Origin: Nocardia alba NBRC 108234
Lineage (GTDB): Bacteria > Actinomycetota > Actinomycetes > Mycobacteriales > Mycobacteriaceae
NCBI RefSeq assembly: GCF_001612665.1
Contig: NZ_BDAX01000002.1
Coordinates: forward strand, 124,001 to 188,000
Direction of reading: 5' to 3'
DNA: 64,000 bases
Shown one piece after another: positions 26,755 to 34,823 of this stretch. How positions within the stretch are numbered: the stretch's first letter is position 1; each line of letters opens with the position of its first letter. The notes beneath the pieces are model-generated. The model worked only from the letters and a program-made list of their open reading frames with translations. It was not told the DNA's origin and ran no database searches. The position numbers and the translations under genes are program-made.

Positions 26755-27531
26755 ATGCGGCCGTCTGCGCAGCCCGTCTTCGACGCCCACCTCCACATCA
26801 TCGACCCACGATTCCCCCTGATCCCCAACGACGGCTACCTGCCCGACCCGTTCACCGTCGGTCAGTACCGCGAACGAGTCGGCGGTCTCGGAATCGTCGG
26901 CGGAGCGGTGGTTTCGGGCTCCTTCCAGGGATTCGACCAGACCTACCTACGCGACGCCCTGCTCCAACTCGGCCCGACCTATGTCGGGGTCACGCAGGTA
27001 CCCGCCACCATCACCGACCAGGAGATCATCGACCTCGACGCCGCGGGAGTACGGGCAGTCCGCTTCAACGTCCGACGAGGCGGGTCGGCATCGCCGGCCG
27101 AACTGGACCGCCTCGCCCACCGCGTCCACGACATCGCAGGCTGGCACAGCGAGCTCTACATCGACGCCAGAACCCTTCCCGACCTGACACCCACCCTGAT
27201 GGCACTACCCGCGGTCAGCATCGATCATCTCGGCCTGCACCGCGACGGCGTCGCGCACCTGCTGAAGCTGGTCGAACACGGCACGAAGGTCAAAGCCACC
27301 GGATTCGGCCGCATCGACCTCGACCCGGCCGACGTCATGAAAGCCATCCTCGACACCGACCCCACGGCCCTCATGGTCGGCACGGACCTGCCCTCCACTC
27401 GCGCCCGGCGCCCCTTCGCCGACCAGGACTTCACCATCATCGCCGAGACCATCGGTCCCGAACACCTCCACGACATCCTCTGGGGAAACGCCGCCACCTT
27501 CTACCGGCTGCCGGCCGCGCAGGAGAACTAA
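26755..27531 (+). CDS. Amidohydrolase family (TIM-barrel) protein
   Basis: 258-aa metal-dependent hydrolase of the amidohydrolase_2 kind. The metal site HxH is in VFDAHLHIIDPRFP, the third His is in VSIDHLGLH, and the last Asp is in MVGTDLPSTRA. It resembles 2-pyrone-4,6-dicarboxylate lactonases and decarboxylases (ACMSD-like); which reaction is not known. A very good GGAGGAGTGA stands before ATG 26755. It ends at TAA 27529-27531, overlapping by three bases the stop of the converging thioesterase gene. Confidence 0.86.
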   Translation: MRPSAQPVFDAHLHIIDPRFPLIPNDGYLPDPFTVGQYRERVGGLGIVGGAVVSGSFQGFDQTYLRDALLQLGPTYVGVTQVPATITDQEIIDLDAAGVRAVRFNVRRGGSASPAELDRLAHRVHDIAGWHSELYIDARTLPDLTPTLMALPAVSIDHLGLHRDGVAHLLKLVEHGTKVKATGFGRIDLDPADVMKAILDTDPTALMVGTDLPSTRARRPFADQDFTIIAETIGPEHLHDILWGNAATFYRLPAAQEN

Positions 27532-28328
27532 CCGAACGACACCTGCGGTTGCGGACGAAGGGTGAGGACCTGCTGGGCGACCCCCACCGGGCCACGGATG
27601 TCGTGCAGGACAGTGCTTGTCAGCCCCTGTCCGGTGTGGCCGAAGGTGACGGAGGTATCGAGACCGGTCCATTCGCCTTCGGGCTGTCGATACAGATGCA
27701 GCGTCAGGTCCAGGTTCGGGAACATCCACTTGGTGGGCTCTTGGCGCACCGCGATGCCGTTCGCGGTGTCGACCAACGCGATATAGGAAGCCAGGGGATC
27801 GACCGATTCCGCGGACACCAGACCCATCGGGGAACGCACCCACGCGGTGGTCCGCCCGGGTTGCGCGAGACCCACCGGACGCGTGTCGAGGGACGCTATA
27901 TAGCCGCCCGGCCACACCGAGGTCAGCGGCCAGGAAGGCAACGACTCAGGAGCGGGTAACCGCTCGGGCTCCCCGCCTGCGACACCGGCGGTGTCCTGGG
28001 CACTCAGAAACCACGCACGGGCCGAGACGACGCTGCGTCCGCCGATGATGACGGTCGCCTCGACCAGTTCGATGGTGCGACCCGGACGGATGGTCCCGAT
28101 CTCGATATCGAACTCCTCGAACGCGATCCGGCCCAGGATGTCGAAGCTGATCCGGCTCATGACCAACGCGGGGCGTTGCTCGTCGGCGCGTGTTCGCCCC
28201 ATCTCGTGGACGATCAGCCCACCGAGCGGGCTGAAGTGCTGTTCGGCGGTGTCCCAGGCGCCACCCGCATGGGTGGTCGGCACGAAGCGGTGAGCACCGA
28301 CCCGATGGAAGTAGGACGCGTGTTCGAT
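27528..28328 (-). CDS. Thioesterase (hot-dog/acyl-CoA thioesterase-like) family protein; start uncertain
   Basis: Family-like sequence runs from HASYFHRVGAHRFVPTTHAGGAW to the end, about 265 aa, as usual for this actinobacterial thioesterase family. SPMGLVSAESVDPLASYIALVDTANGIAVRQ and DTSVTFGHTGQGLTSTVLHD belong to the second hot-dog unit. No canonical start exists at the expected place: the codon at 28328 is ATC, and the first in-frame GTG is at 28406, which would add 26 residues that are antisense to the TetR helix-turn-helix. The coordinates given assume the family-length protein. The overlap with the divergent TetR gene is unusual. Confidence 0.72.
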   Translation of the reverse strand: MEHASYFHRVGAHRFVPTTHAGGAWDTAEQHFSPLGGLIVHEMGRTRADEQRPALVMSRISFDILGRIAFEEFDIEIGTIRPGRTIELVEATVIIGGRSVVSARAWFLSAQDTAGVAGGEPERLPAPESLPSWPLTSVWPGGYIASLDTRPVGLAQPGRTTAWVRSPMGLVSAESVDPLASYIALVDTANGIAVRQEPTKWMFPNLDLTLHLYRQPEGEWTGLDTSVTFGHTGQGLTSTVLHDIRGPVGVAQQVLTLRPQPQVSFG

Positions 28329-28853
28329 GCCGCTTTCGGCTATCAGGGATTGCGATTCGAAGACGTCGCGGAACGCTCCGACATCGCGAAAGCTACGCTC
28401 TACCACTACTTCCCGAGCAAAGACGCGCTGGTATCCGCCGCCCTGGAGAAGCTGACCGCCGATGTGCTGGCCCATCTGGGCAACGCGCTCGACGCCACCG
28501 CCGACCGACCCGCGCCCGAGCAGCTGCGCTCCCTGATCTCCGAGCAGCTGCGCGTCCTGACGGTGCTCTACCCGGAAGTGGGCACCCTCTTCTCCTTCCC
28601 CGCGCCATGGCCGGACGAGCACGGTGAATCCGTCAAGACCATGCGCCGACGCCACGATCGAATCTTCCGCGAGGTCGTCGACCGCGGCATCGCGTCCGGC
28701 GAACTGGACTGCCCGGACCCCTCCGTAGCGCTGCACTGCCTGCACGGGATCTTGAATCATGCCTCGATTTGGCTGCGCCCCGCCGCGGACCCCGAGGGGC
28801 GAACCCGCGAGGCCGTCGTCGACGAATCCATGCGACTGTTCATCCGAGCCTGA
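28290..28853 (+). CDS. TetR family transcriptional regulator with a shortened first HTH helix
   Basis: 187-aa TetR-type protein from GTG 28290. The HTH reads VFDAAFGYQGLRFEDVAERSDIAKATLYHYFPSKDAL. The stretch between DAA and DVAE is about six residues shorter than in most TetR proteins, so helix 1 or the turn is trimmed, although the recognition helix is intact. The C-terminal domain (MRRRHDRIFREVVDRGIASGEL...) is normal. ATG 28305 is an alternative start. Its 5' end overlaps the divergent thioesterase gene, which it probably regulates. Confidence 0.8.
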   Translation: MSTDPMEVGRVFDAAFGYQGLRFEDVAERSDIAKATLYHYFPSKDALVSAALEKLTADVLAHLGNALDATADRPAPEQLRSLISEQLRVLTVLYPEVGTLFSFPAPWPDEHGESVKTMRRRHDRIFREVVDRGIASGELDCPDPSVALHCLHGILNHASIWLRPAADPEGRTREAVVDESMRLFIRA

Positions 28854-29136
28854 CCGCTGCCCGGCGATCTCCGCACCTCAGCGGCGGGGGAGTAGGCCGA
28901 GAGTGAGATGGCGGAACACATCGTCCCGTCTGCACCCAGCTCACCGGCCGTAACGAAACAGTACGCCACCGAGTTCTACCAAACCCGTTGCTGGTCACCG
29001 ACACTCGATCCCGGACTTCTGACTGTTAAGTCCCACCAAATACCGGGTACCGTATCGGACCGACCCCTCGAGTCCGTATCCTCACCTGGACCGCGCCCCG
29101 GCGCGCGGCCCCGGAAACAGAGGTTGAACACAGCGA

Positions 29137-30294
29137 ATGGCTATATCTGACGTCGAGGCGTACACACATCTCACGCCGACCGACATCGAAGAGTTCGGGC
29201 AACGCCTGGACACGTTGCGTAAACAGATCGAATCCAGTCTGGGCGAACGCGACGCGAAATACATCAAGACAGTCATCCGCGTTCAGCGAGCGTGCGAGTT
29301 GGCCGCCCGGCTGGTGCTGCTCGACTCGGGTCGAAAAAGCAGTTGGTGGTGGGGGACAGGCCTGCTCACGCTGTCGAAAGTGCTCGAGAACATGGAAATC
29401 GGGCACAACGTCATGCACGGTCAGTGGGATTGGATGAACGATCCGGAAATCCACTCCACGACCTGGGAATGGGACCATTCCATGCCCGCCGCCCATTGGA
29501 AGGAAGCGCACAACTACCGCCACCACGTTTTCACCAATGTGCTCGGAATGGACCCCGACGAAGGATACGGGCTGCTCCGCATCACCCGTGACCGCCGCTG
29601 GCGCCCGTACCACCTGGGCAACTTCGTCTACCTCGTCCCGGTGTCGCTGCTGTACGAGCTGGGCATGTGCGTGTACCACCTGGAGATCCCGCGCGTACTG
29701 GCAGGAAAGAAGGACAAGAAGCAGTTCCGGCAGGCGCGCGACGAAATCGTCCAGAAGGCAGGTAAGCAGCTGCTCAAGGACTACGTGATCTTCCCGGCGG
29801 TGACCGGACGGAACTGGAAATCGACGATCCGCGCGAACGCCACCGCCAATATCACCAAGAACGTGTGGGAGCAGATCATCACCTTCTGCGGGCATTTCCC
29901 CGACGGTGCGGAGAAATTCACCAAGCGTGATATCGAGGGCGAGACCCGCGGCGAATGGTATTTGCGCCAGTACCTGGGCAGCGCCAACATCGAAGTAGGT
30001 CCCCTGATGCGCATCCTCACCGGGACGCTCAGTCATCAGATCGAACATCACCTGTTCCCGGATCTGCCGAGCAACCGGCTTCCCGAAATCCAACGTGAAG
30101 TTCGCAAACTCGCGGCCGAATATCGCCTCCCGTACACCACCGGGAGCCTCGTGCGCCAATACGCTCTGACCCTGCGTACGATTGCCAAACTGTCACTGCC
30201 GGATCAGTACCTCACCGCCGACGCCGACAATGCCCCGGAAACCAGCTCCGAAAAGGCAGACGAATCCCGTCGACTCACCCCAGTATTGGTCTGA
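29137..30294 (+). CDS. Membrane-bound fatty acid desaturase (DesA3-like)
   Basis: 385-aa di-iron desaturase. Three histidine boxes are present: GHNVMH (H90, H94), HNYRHH (H125, H129, H130) and HQIEHH near the C-terminus. Hydrophobic segments lie near residues 68-85 and 190-205. It belongs to the membrane acyl-CoA/phospholipid desaturases of actinobacteria, such as mycobacterial DesA3, which introduce Delta-9 double bonds using a flavo-iron-sulfur reductase; no such partner is next to it. ATG 29137 begins AISDVEAYTHLTPTDIEEFG, typical of the family. A strong hairpin terminator follows 11 bases after the stop. Confidence 0.92.
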   Translation: MAISDVEAYTHLTPTDIEEFGQRLDTLRKQIESSLGERDAKYIKTVIRVQRACELAARLVLLDSGRKSSWWWGTGLLTLSKVLENMEIGHNVMHGQWDWMNDPEIHSTTWEWDHSMPAAHWKEAHNYRHHVFTNVLGMDPDEGYGLLRITRDRRWRPYHLGNFVYLVPVSLLYELGMCVYHLEIPRVLAGKKDKKQFRQARDEIVQKAGKQLLKDYVIFPAVTGRNWKSTIRANATANITKNVWEQIITFCGHFPDGAEKFTKRDIEGETRGEWYLRQYLGSANIEVGPLMRILTGTLSHQIEHHLFPDLPSNRLPEIQREVRKLAAEYRLPYTTGSLVRQYALTLRTIAKLSLPDQYLTADADNAPETSSEKADESRRLTPVLV

Positions 30295-30305
30295 TCCTCG
30301 TCGCA

Positions 30306-30335
30306 TGCCGCATCACCGATTCAGGTGATGCGGCA
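30306..30335 (+). terminator. Perfect 12-bp hairpin terminator after the desaturase gene
   Basis: TGCCGCATCACC (30306-30317) and GGTGATGCGGCA (30324-30335) are exact inverted repeats around a six-base loop. It lies just after the desaturase stop, with no long T-tract, as usual for actinobacterial intrinsic terminators. Confidence 0.75.
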
Positions 30336-30717
30336 AGCGAGCCCCCGAACCCTACTTCGTTTTGTCACAGTGACGAATTGCCAGTGGGGAAGTGGGAGGG
30401 GGAGTGTCAGGCCACAGGGGGTCGGATGGTTTTACCGGGAATACGGGACCGGACCCGCCGAAATGCAATCCAGTGCGAAGCGTCATCAAACGGCCAACTC
30501 GAGGCAATTACCTGGATTTCGTCGATTTCTTCCCAGCGTCTCGAGATGTGGCGAATTGACCACGCGCACAACACACCGAAGGGCGACGCACGGCGACAAC
30601 GCTGCGGAGCGGCAGAGACTGCCGGCCAGCATGCGATGCGCTGCGGCATGCACCGCAAAATCTGAGCAAAAACCCCTTCCGGCAGGTCGCCTTCAAACGC
30701 CGATAATGCACATTATG
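30336..30717. other. Gene-free stretch
   Basis: About 380 bases between the desaturase terminator and the epoxide hydrolase stop. Base composition is less GC-rich than the neighbours. Openings here give Arg/Ser/Thr-rich translations with no family pattern or ribosome-binding site. I see no RNA gene or repeat. Confidence 0.5.
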
Positions 30718-31899
30718 TCAAGTAACCGGTGTTTCGGCGGCCAGCACGGCTGCGAGACCTTCTTGCAGGTCCCGGACGAAGTGCTCGGGAACCTCCAGCG
30801 AGGCGAAATGTCCCCCGCGCTCGGGTGATCGCCAGCGGACGATCTGTCGGTAGCGTTGCTCGGCCCAGGGCCGCGGGCACTTCGCGATGTCGCGTGGGTA
30901 TGTGGTGATCGCCGACGGGACATCGACGCGAAGTTCGGGGTCGAGCGAGTTGTGGCTCTCGTAGTAGATGCGAGCCGCCGACGCGCCGGTCCGTGTCAGC
31001 CAGTACAGGGTGACATTGTCGAGGATGCGGTCGATGGACATTGTCTCGAACGGGCTGTCCTCGGTGTCTGTCCACTCGGCGAACTTGTCGAGTATCCAGG
31101 CGAGAAGTCCCACCGGTGAGTCGACGAGCGAGTAGCCGATGGTCTGCGGTCGGGTTGCCTGCTGTTTCGCGTAGGCCGCGCGGTGGCGCCAGAAGTGATG
31201 GGTTTCCTCGGTCCATGCGCGCTCGGTCGTGGTCAGTCCGTCGGTCGCCAGCCCGGGCGGCGCTTCGGCGAATGTCGAGTGGATTCCGAGAACGTGCGCC
31301 GCAAATCTGCCGCCGAGAATCGTGGTGATATTGCCGCCCCAGTCTCCGCCGTGGGCAACGAACTTCGGGTAACCGAGCCTTCCCATGAGTTCCACCCAGG
31401 CGGCCGCGATCTTCTCGGTTCCCCACCCGGTGGTCGCCGGTCGGTCGCTGTAGCCGAAGCCCGGGAGCGACGGGACGACGACGTGGAATGCCGGAGCCTG
31501 CGGGTCTTTCGGATCTGCCAGGTCGTCGACGATATCGATGAACTCGGCGATGCTGCCCGGCCATCCGTGCGTCAGGATCAGCGCGGTGGCATCGGCGCGC
31601 GGGGATCGGCGGTGCAGGAAGTGGATTCCCAGATCGTCGATGGTCGTGCGGAACTGGCCGATTCGGTTGAGGCGCTCCTCGAACGCCCGCCAGTTGTACT
31701 CGGTGCGCCAATAGTTCACGACGTCGACGAGGTCGGCGAGTGGAACGCCCTGGTCCCATCGGCGCGGGTCGGGCGCGGCGCGGTAGACCGTCTCGGCTTC
31801 TGGTAGTCGCGCCGCGGTCAGTCGCGCGCGCAGGTCGGCGAGGTCGGCGTCGGGCGCGTGGGCTTCGAATGCTTGGACGTCGCTGTTGGTGGTGGGCAT
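30718..31899 (-). CDS. Epoxide hydrolase
   Basis: 393-aa epoxide hydrolase of the EHN type, which opens epoxides to diols through an ester intermediate. The N-terminal EHN domain includes DLRARLTAARLPEAETVYR...GVPLADLVDVVNYWRTEYNWRAFEE. The oxyanion motif is HGWPGS. The nucleophile Asp is in HGGDWGGNI. The lid Tyr and C-terminal catalytic His (GGHFASLEVPEHFV) are present. No signal peptide is visible. GGAGG lies seven bases before ATG 31899. It is divergent from the CGNR gene over a 31930-31970 operator-like region and is probably controlled by it. Confidence 0.92.
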   Translation of the reverse strand: MPTTNSDVQAFEAHAPDADLADLRARLTAARLPEAETVYRAAPDPRRWDQGVPLADLVDVVNYWRTEYNWRAFEERLNRIGQFRTTIDDLGIHFLHRRSPRADATALILTHGWPGSIAEFIDIVDDLADPKDPQAPAFHVVVPSLPGFGYSDRPATTGWGTEKIAAAWVELMGRLGYPKFVAHGGDWGGNITTILGGRFAAHVLGIHSTFAEAPPGLATDGLTTTERAWTEETHHFWRHRAAYAKQQATRPQTIGYSLVDSPVGLLAWILDKFAEWTDTEDSPFETMSIDRILDNVTLYWLTRTGASAARIYYESHNSLDPELRVDVPSAITTYPRDIAKCPRPWAEQRYRQIVRWRSPERGGHFASLEVPEHFVRDLQEGLAAVLAAETPVT

Positions 31900-31929
31900 G
31901 AGACCTCCTGAAAATCGCGGAACCGTCTT

Positions 31930-31970
31930 AGCTGGTTCTAACACGACCGTAGGTCGGTCGGCAACCAGCT
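31930..31970. promoter_or_regulatory. Nested inverted repeats between epoxide hydrolase and CGNR genes
   Basis: Outer arms AGCTGGTT (31930-31937) and AACCAGCT (31963-31970) enclose inner arms CGACCG (31944-31949) and CGGTCG (31955-31960). The right outer arm ends at the first base of a TATGGT -10 (31970-31975), followed by six bases and ATG 31982. The element fits an operator for both divergent genes. Confidence 0.5.
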
Positions 31971-31975
31971 ATGGT
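31970..31975 (+). promoter_or_regulatory. -10 element TATGGT for the CGNR gene, leaderless
   Basis: TATGGT, six bases, then ATG 31982. The overlap with the operator arm suggests autorepression. Confidence 0.4.
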
Positions 31976-31981
31976 GGTTCC

Positions 31982-32551
31982 ATGCATGCCGGATTCCCCG
32001 ACTTCCGCCTCGGCAACGTGCTGACCACCAGCTTCACGGCGACGCTGACCGAGCGCGCCGGCGACCCGGTGGAACGCATGCCCACGCCGCAGCGACTCGT
32101 CGACTGGCTGGCGGTGAACGGGTTGGTCGTGAACTCCTGCACCACCGCCCAGTTCGAACTCGCTCGAGAATTGCGCGAAGCTCTCCATGCCGCCGCGACG
32201 GCGACCGCGATGCGCGACACTCCCCCAGCGTCCGCTGTCCACCTCATCAACGCACGCAGCGTTCAGGGTCGGGCGTCGGCGATCCTGACGCCCGAGGGCA
32301 ATCGGTACTGGCGACTCGACCCCGATTCCGCGGTCGAGGATGCCCTCGGCGTCATCGCCGCCGACGCGATCGGCATCCTCGCCGGCGAACGAGACGGACG
32401 ATGGGCTCTGTGCGCATCACCGACCTGCCGAGCCGCCTTCTTCGACACCAGCCGAAGCCGCACTCGCAGATGGTGTGACATGAACACGTGCGGCAATCGC
32501 GAGAAGAAGGCGCGCTTCAATGCCAATCAGCACAAGAACGTGGGCACGTGA
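31982..32551 (+). CDS. CGNR zinc-finger (ABATE-domain) transcriptional regulator
   Basis: 189-aa protein. An N-terminal ABATE-type stress-responsive domain (DFRLGNVLTTSFTATLTERAGDPVERMPTPQRLVDWL...) is followed by a C-terminal CGNR zinc finger: CASPTCRAAFFDTSRSRTRRWC...CGNREKKARF, in which four Cys bind zinc and the basic helix contacts DNA. ATG 31982 is set by the leaderless promoter and by family length. It is divergent from the epoxide hydrolase, its likely target. Confidence 0.9.
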   Translation: MHAGFPDFRLGNVLTTSFTATLTERAGDPVERMPTPQRLVDWLAVNGLVVNSCTTAQFELARELREALHAAATATAMRDTPPASAVHLINARSVQGRASAILTPEGNRYWRLDPDSAVEDALGVIAADAIGILAGERDGRWALCASPTCRAAFFDTSRSRTRRWCDMNTCGNREKKARFNANQHKNVGT

Positions 32552-32584
32552 TCGGAACTGGTACGGCAATCCCCTAGCGCTGCC

Positions 32585-33181
32585 TTACGTCTCGCGGGCC
32601 GCGAGACGCGCGAGCAGCCGATCTCCCCCGGCGCCGAAACGGTCGTCGAAATCGCGCGCGAGTTCGACGACCTGCAAGGCTGCGAAGCTGCGCTCGTCGA
32701 GCTCGGGATCAGCGTCGTCGGCGGAGTGCAACCAGATCCACACGTCATTTCCGGCGGCGTCGCGAAACTCGCCGCCCGCCCGCATCTGCTGGATCGCACG
32801 CACGATCCGGTTCTCGTAGTGCCGCCGCAGGATGGCGGTGCAGGCATCCGCGTCCTGCTCTTGTCCCGCCCCGTCGATGGTCGGGTGTGTATCGGAGAGC
32901 GCCCAGATCGCGCTCGTGACTCGCCCTGGTGCGGCATCGTCGGAGTCTTTGGCGAACAGCGGCCACTCCGACGGACTCCAGGCCCACTCCGCCTTCTCCG
33001 CGTTCGACCCCGTACGCCCAGCGACCCACGTCGCGCCGACTCCGGCAACGAAGAATCCGGTGAGGTCTTCGACCATGCCGCAGGCCATCATCGCGAGCGA
33101 GTCGTCTGCGTCGCGCAGCTCCGCGAGGCAGACTCGGAGCGTGTGGAGGATCGCCGCGTCGAGACGGGCAAAGTCGAACAC
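32585..33181 (-). CDS. Hypothetical protein (possible DUF4303-like)
   Basis: 198-aa soluble protein from GTG 33181, with GGGTGAG upstream. I do not recognise the family with certainty. Features: an acidic, Asp/Ala-rich composition, a central WSPSEWPLFAKDSDDAAPG segment that recalls DUF4303-type immunity/SMI1-like proteins, and a helical C-terminus. No signal peptide or membrane helix. It stands alone between the CGNR gene and the SDR gene, on the same strand as the latter, 97 bases apart. Function unknown. Confidence 0.6.
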   Translation of the reverse strand: MFDFARLDAAILHTLRVCLAELRDADDSLAMMACGMVEDLTGFFVAGVGATWVAGRTGSNAEKAEWAWSPSEWPLFAKDSDDAAPGRVTSAIWALSDTHPTIDGAGQEQDADACTAILRRHYENRIVRAIQQMRAGGEFRDAAGNDVWIWLHSADDADPELDERSFAALQVVELARDFDDRFGAGGDRLLARLAARET

Positions 33182-33278
33182 GGGCTCACCCTAACACCGG
33201 CGGACAGGGCGGCTCCCCGCCGTCGGCTCCCGCGATGAGCCCATGCCGTGCGCCCGGGCCGGTCGGTCGGGGTCGTGT

Positions 33279-34052
33279 TCAGATGCCGAAACCGCCGGAC
33301 ACCGACAGTTGCTGGCCGGTGATGTATCCGGCCTGTTCGGAGGCCAGGAACACGCAGGCGGCGCTGATGTCGGCGGCCGTGCCCCACCTCTTCATCGGCA
33401 CGAGGCGGCGGGCTTCGGCCTCCCAGGCCTCGTCGACCACGCCCGTGGCCTTCAGTTCGAGGAACATGCCCGCCTCGACAACGCCTACCAGTACTGAATT
33501 GGCCCGGATGTTGTGTCTGCCTTCCTCTTTCGCGATGCCGCGGACCAGTGCCTCGTTGGCGGCTTTGGGCAGCACGGAGAGACCGTCGAGCCGGGGCCAC
33601 CATCGGTCGCCGGCGGAACCGAGGTGGATCACCGAGCCGCCGCCGTGTTCGCGCAGATGCGGGAGCACGGCGTGCACGGCCGTGAACATGCCGAGGGTCT
33701 CCACCTCGATCGACTGGCGGTAGCGGTCGGGATCGGTGTCGGCGAGGGTGATCTGGTCGACAACCGGGCCGACGCCCCAGACGAGTGTGCGGATGCGCCC
33801 GTACTCGCCGATCACCTCGGCGATCACCCGGTCGACGGCGGCCGCGTCGCAGACATCGACCTGGTGGGCGCTTGCCCGCACGCCGAGCGCGCGCAGTTCG
33901 GCCACGGTGGTGTCGGCGACGGACTGGTTGTTTCGGTAGCAGATCGCTACGTCACCGCCGGCGCGCGCGAAGTCGGCGGCGACGGCTCGGCCGAGGCCGC
34001 CACTGCCACCGAATACCAGCGTCACACCATCGAGAAGGGTTAGTTGCATCAT
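33279..34052 (-). CDS. Short-chain dehydrogenase/reductase lacking the catalytic Tyr
   Basis: 257-aa SDR. The nucleotide-binding motif is GGSGGLG near residues 15-21, the NNAG position is replaced by WGVGP, and the catalytic Ser is in HLGSAGDRWW. The YxxxK motif is SVLPK: Lys is kept but Tyr is Ser. The segment is followed by a normal AANEALVRGIAKEEGRHNIRANSVLVG and GYITGQQLSVSGGFG. It thus binds a cofactor but may be catalytically altered, or use a mechanism like enoyl reductases. The Met-Met start at 34052 is the usual length. Confidence 0.84.
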   Translation of the reverse strand: MMQLTLLDGVTLVFGGSGGLGRAVAADFARAGGDVAICYRNNQSVADTTVAELRALGVRASAHQVDVCDAAAVDRVIAEVIGEYGRIRTLVWGVGPVVDQITLADTDPDRYRQSIEVETLGMFTAVHAVLPHLREHGGGSVIHLGSAGDRWWPRLDGLSVLPKAANEALVRGIAKEEGRHNIRANSVLVGVVEAGMFLELKATGVVDEAWEAEARRLVPMKRWGTAADISAACVFLASEQAGYITGQQLSVSGGFGI

Positions 34053-34148
34053 GGGGGAAAGCTAGCGCTGCCTCGTCGTTCATCACATCCGTGGGTCCCG
34101 CACAGCGGGAGCCACGGTCAGCAGAGCGATCTTCGGCACGCCCAGCTC

Positions 34149-34655
34149 TTACTGCGTGATCCGGGTGGCGTCATCGAGTGGTCGGGTGATCGCCCACAGC
34201 TGGCGGAATGTGCACGTCGCGATTTTCCAGTGCCCGTCCTGCACCTGGTATTCGTCGGCGTACTCGCCGGTGGCGACGGTTTCGGTGCGCTCGATCAGGT
34301 TGACCTGACGGAAACGCAGCGTCCATCGGCCGCTCGCGGTGCCGTCTTCGCCCACGGTGATGTCGGGGTGCACGCCGTGGTGCATGTCGAGGATCACGTT
34401 CTTGCCGTCCACCTGCTGGAGCGCGATCGACGCGAAGACCGCGGCCATGCCGTCGGCGTCGGTGACACCGAGTTCGCCGTAGTCCAGCACCGAGCCGACC
34501 GCGACGAAACAGTCGCGGAAGCCGACCGGATCTTTGGCGTCGCAGGCACGGAAGTAGCGGTGCTTGAGCGCGGTGATCGACTCGATCGCCGTGGACCGTG
34601 CGAGGTGCCGTGCGAGGTGCCGTGCGAGGTCGGCGGCGTGCGGAGTAGCGGTCAT
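34149..34655 (-). CDS. NTF2-like/SnoaL-like protein
   Basis: 168-aa protein of the NTF2 cone fold: ALKHRYFRACDAKDPVGFRDCFVAVGSVLDYGELG, the MHHGVHPDITVGEDGTASGRWTLRF strand region, and the closing YADEYQVQDGHWKIATCTF. The family includes ketosteroid-isomerase-like and dehydratase-like enzymes and binding proteins. The ligand is unknown. ATG 34655 has AGGAG upstream. Near the N-terminus the sequence DLARHLARHLARS results from a 12-base tandem repeat. The SDR gene lies about 100 bases downstream on the same strand. Confidence 0.85.
   Translation of the reverse strand: MTATPHAADLARHLARHLARSTAIESITALKHRYFRACDAKDPVGFRDCFVAVGSVLDYGELGVTDADGMAAVFASIALQQVDGKNVILDMHHGVHPDITVGEDGTASGRWTLRFRQVNLIERTETVATGEYADEYQVQDGHWKIATCTFRQLWAITRPLDDATRITQ
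34596..34631. repeat. Three tandem copies of a 12-bp unit in the NTF2-like gene
   Basis: CCGTGCGAGGTG occurs at 34596-34607 and 34608-34619, and as CCGTGCGAGGTC at 34620-34631. In the coding strand it repeats the ARHL residues. A multiple of three, it changes length without changing frame. Confidence 0.8.
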
Positions 34656-34823
34656 GGAGCTCCTTGGTCGAATCGACGGATCAGAGGTGCGGGAGCTCGA
34701 CATGGCCGGTGGGCGTCCGCTTCCGCTCCTATGTCCCGCGGCCGCCACGGTACGGCCGGTACGAGGTCAGCACGTGCCGGTCGTCCCGCTCATCGGGAAC
34801 GCGTTCGGATCTGTGTACCGATC

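Noticed and set aside
30325..30828. Possible gene of 167 aa after the desaturase terminator
   Set aside because: It starts inside the terminator stem, overlaps the epoxide hydrolase C-terminus on the other strand, has no ribosome-binding site and no recognisable domain.
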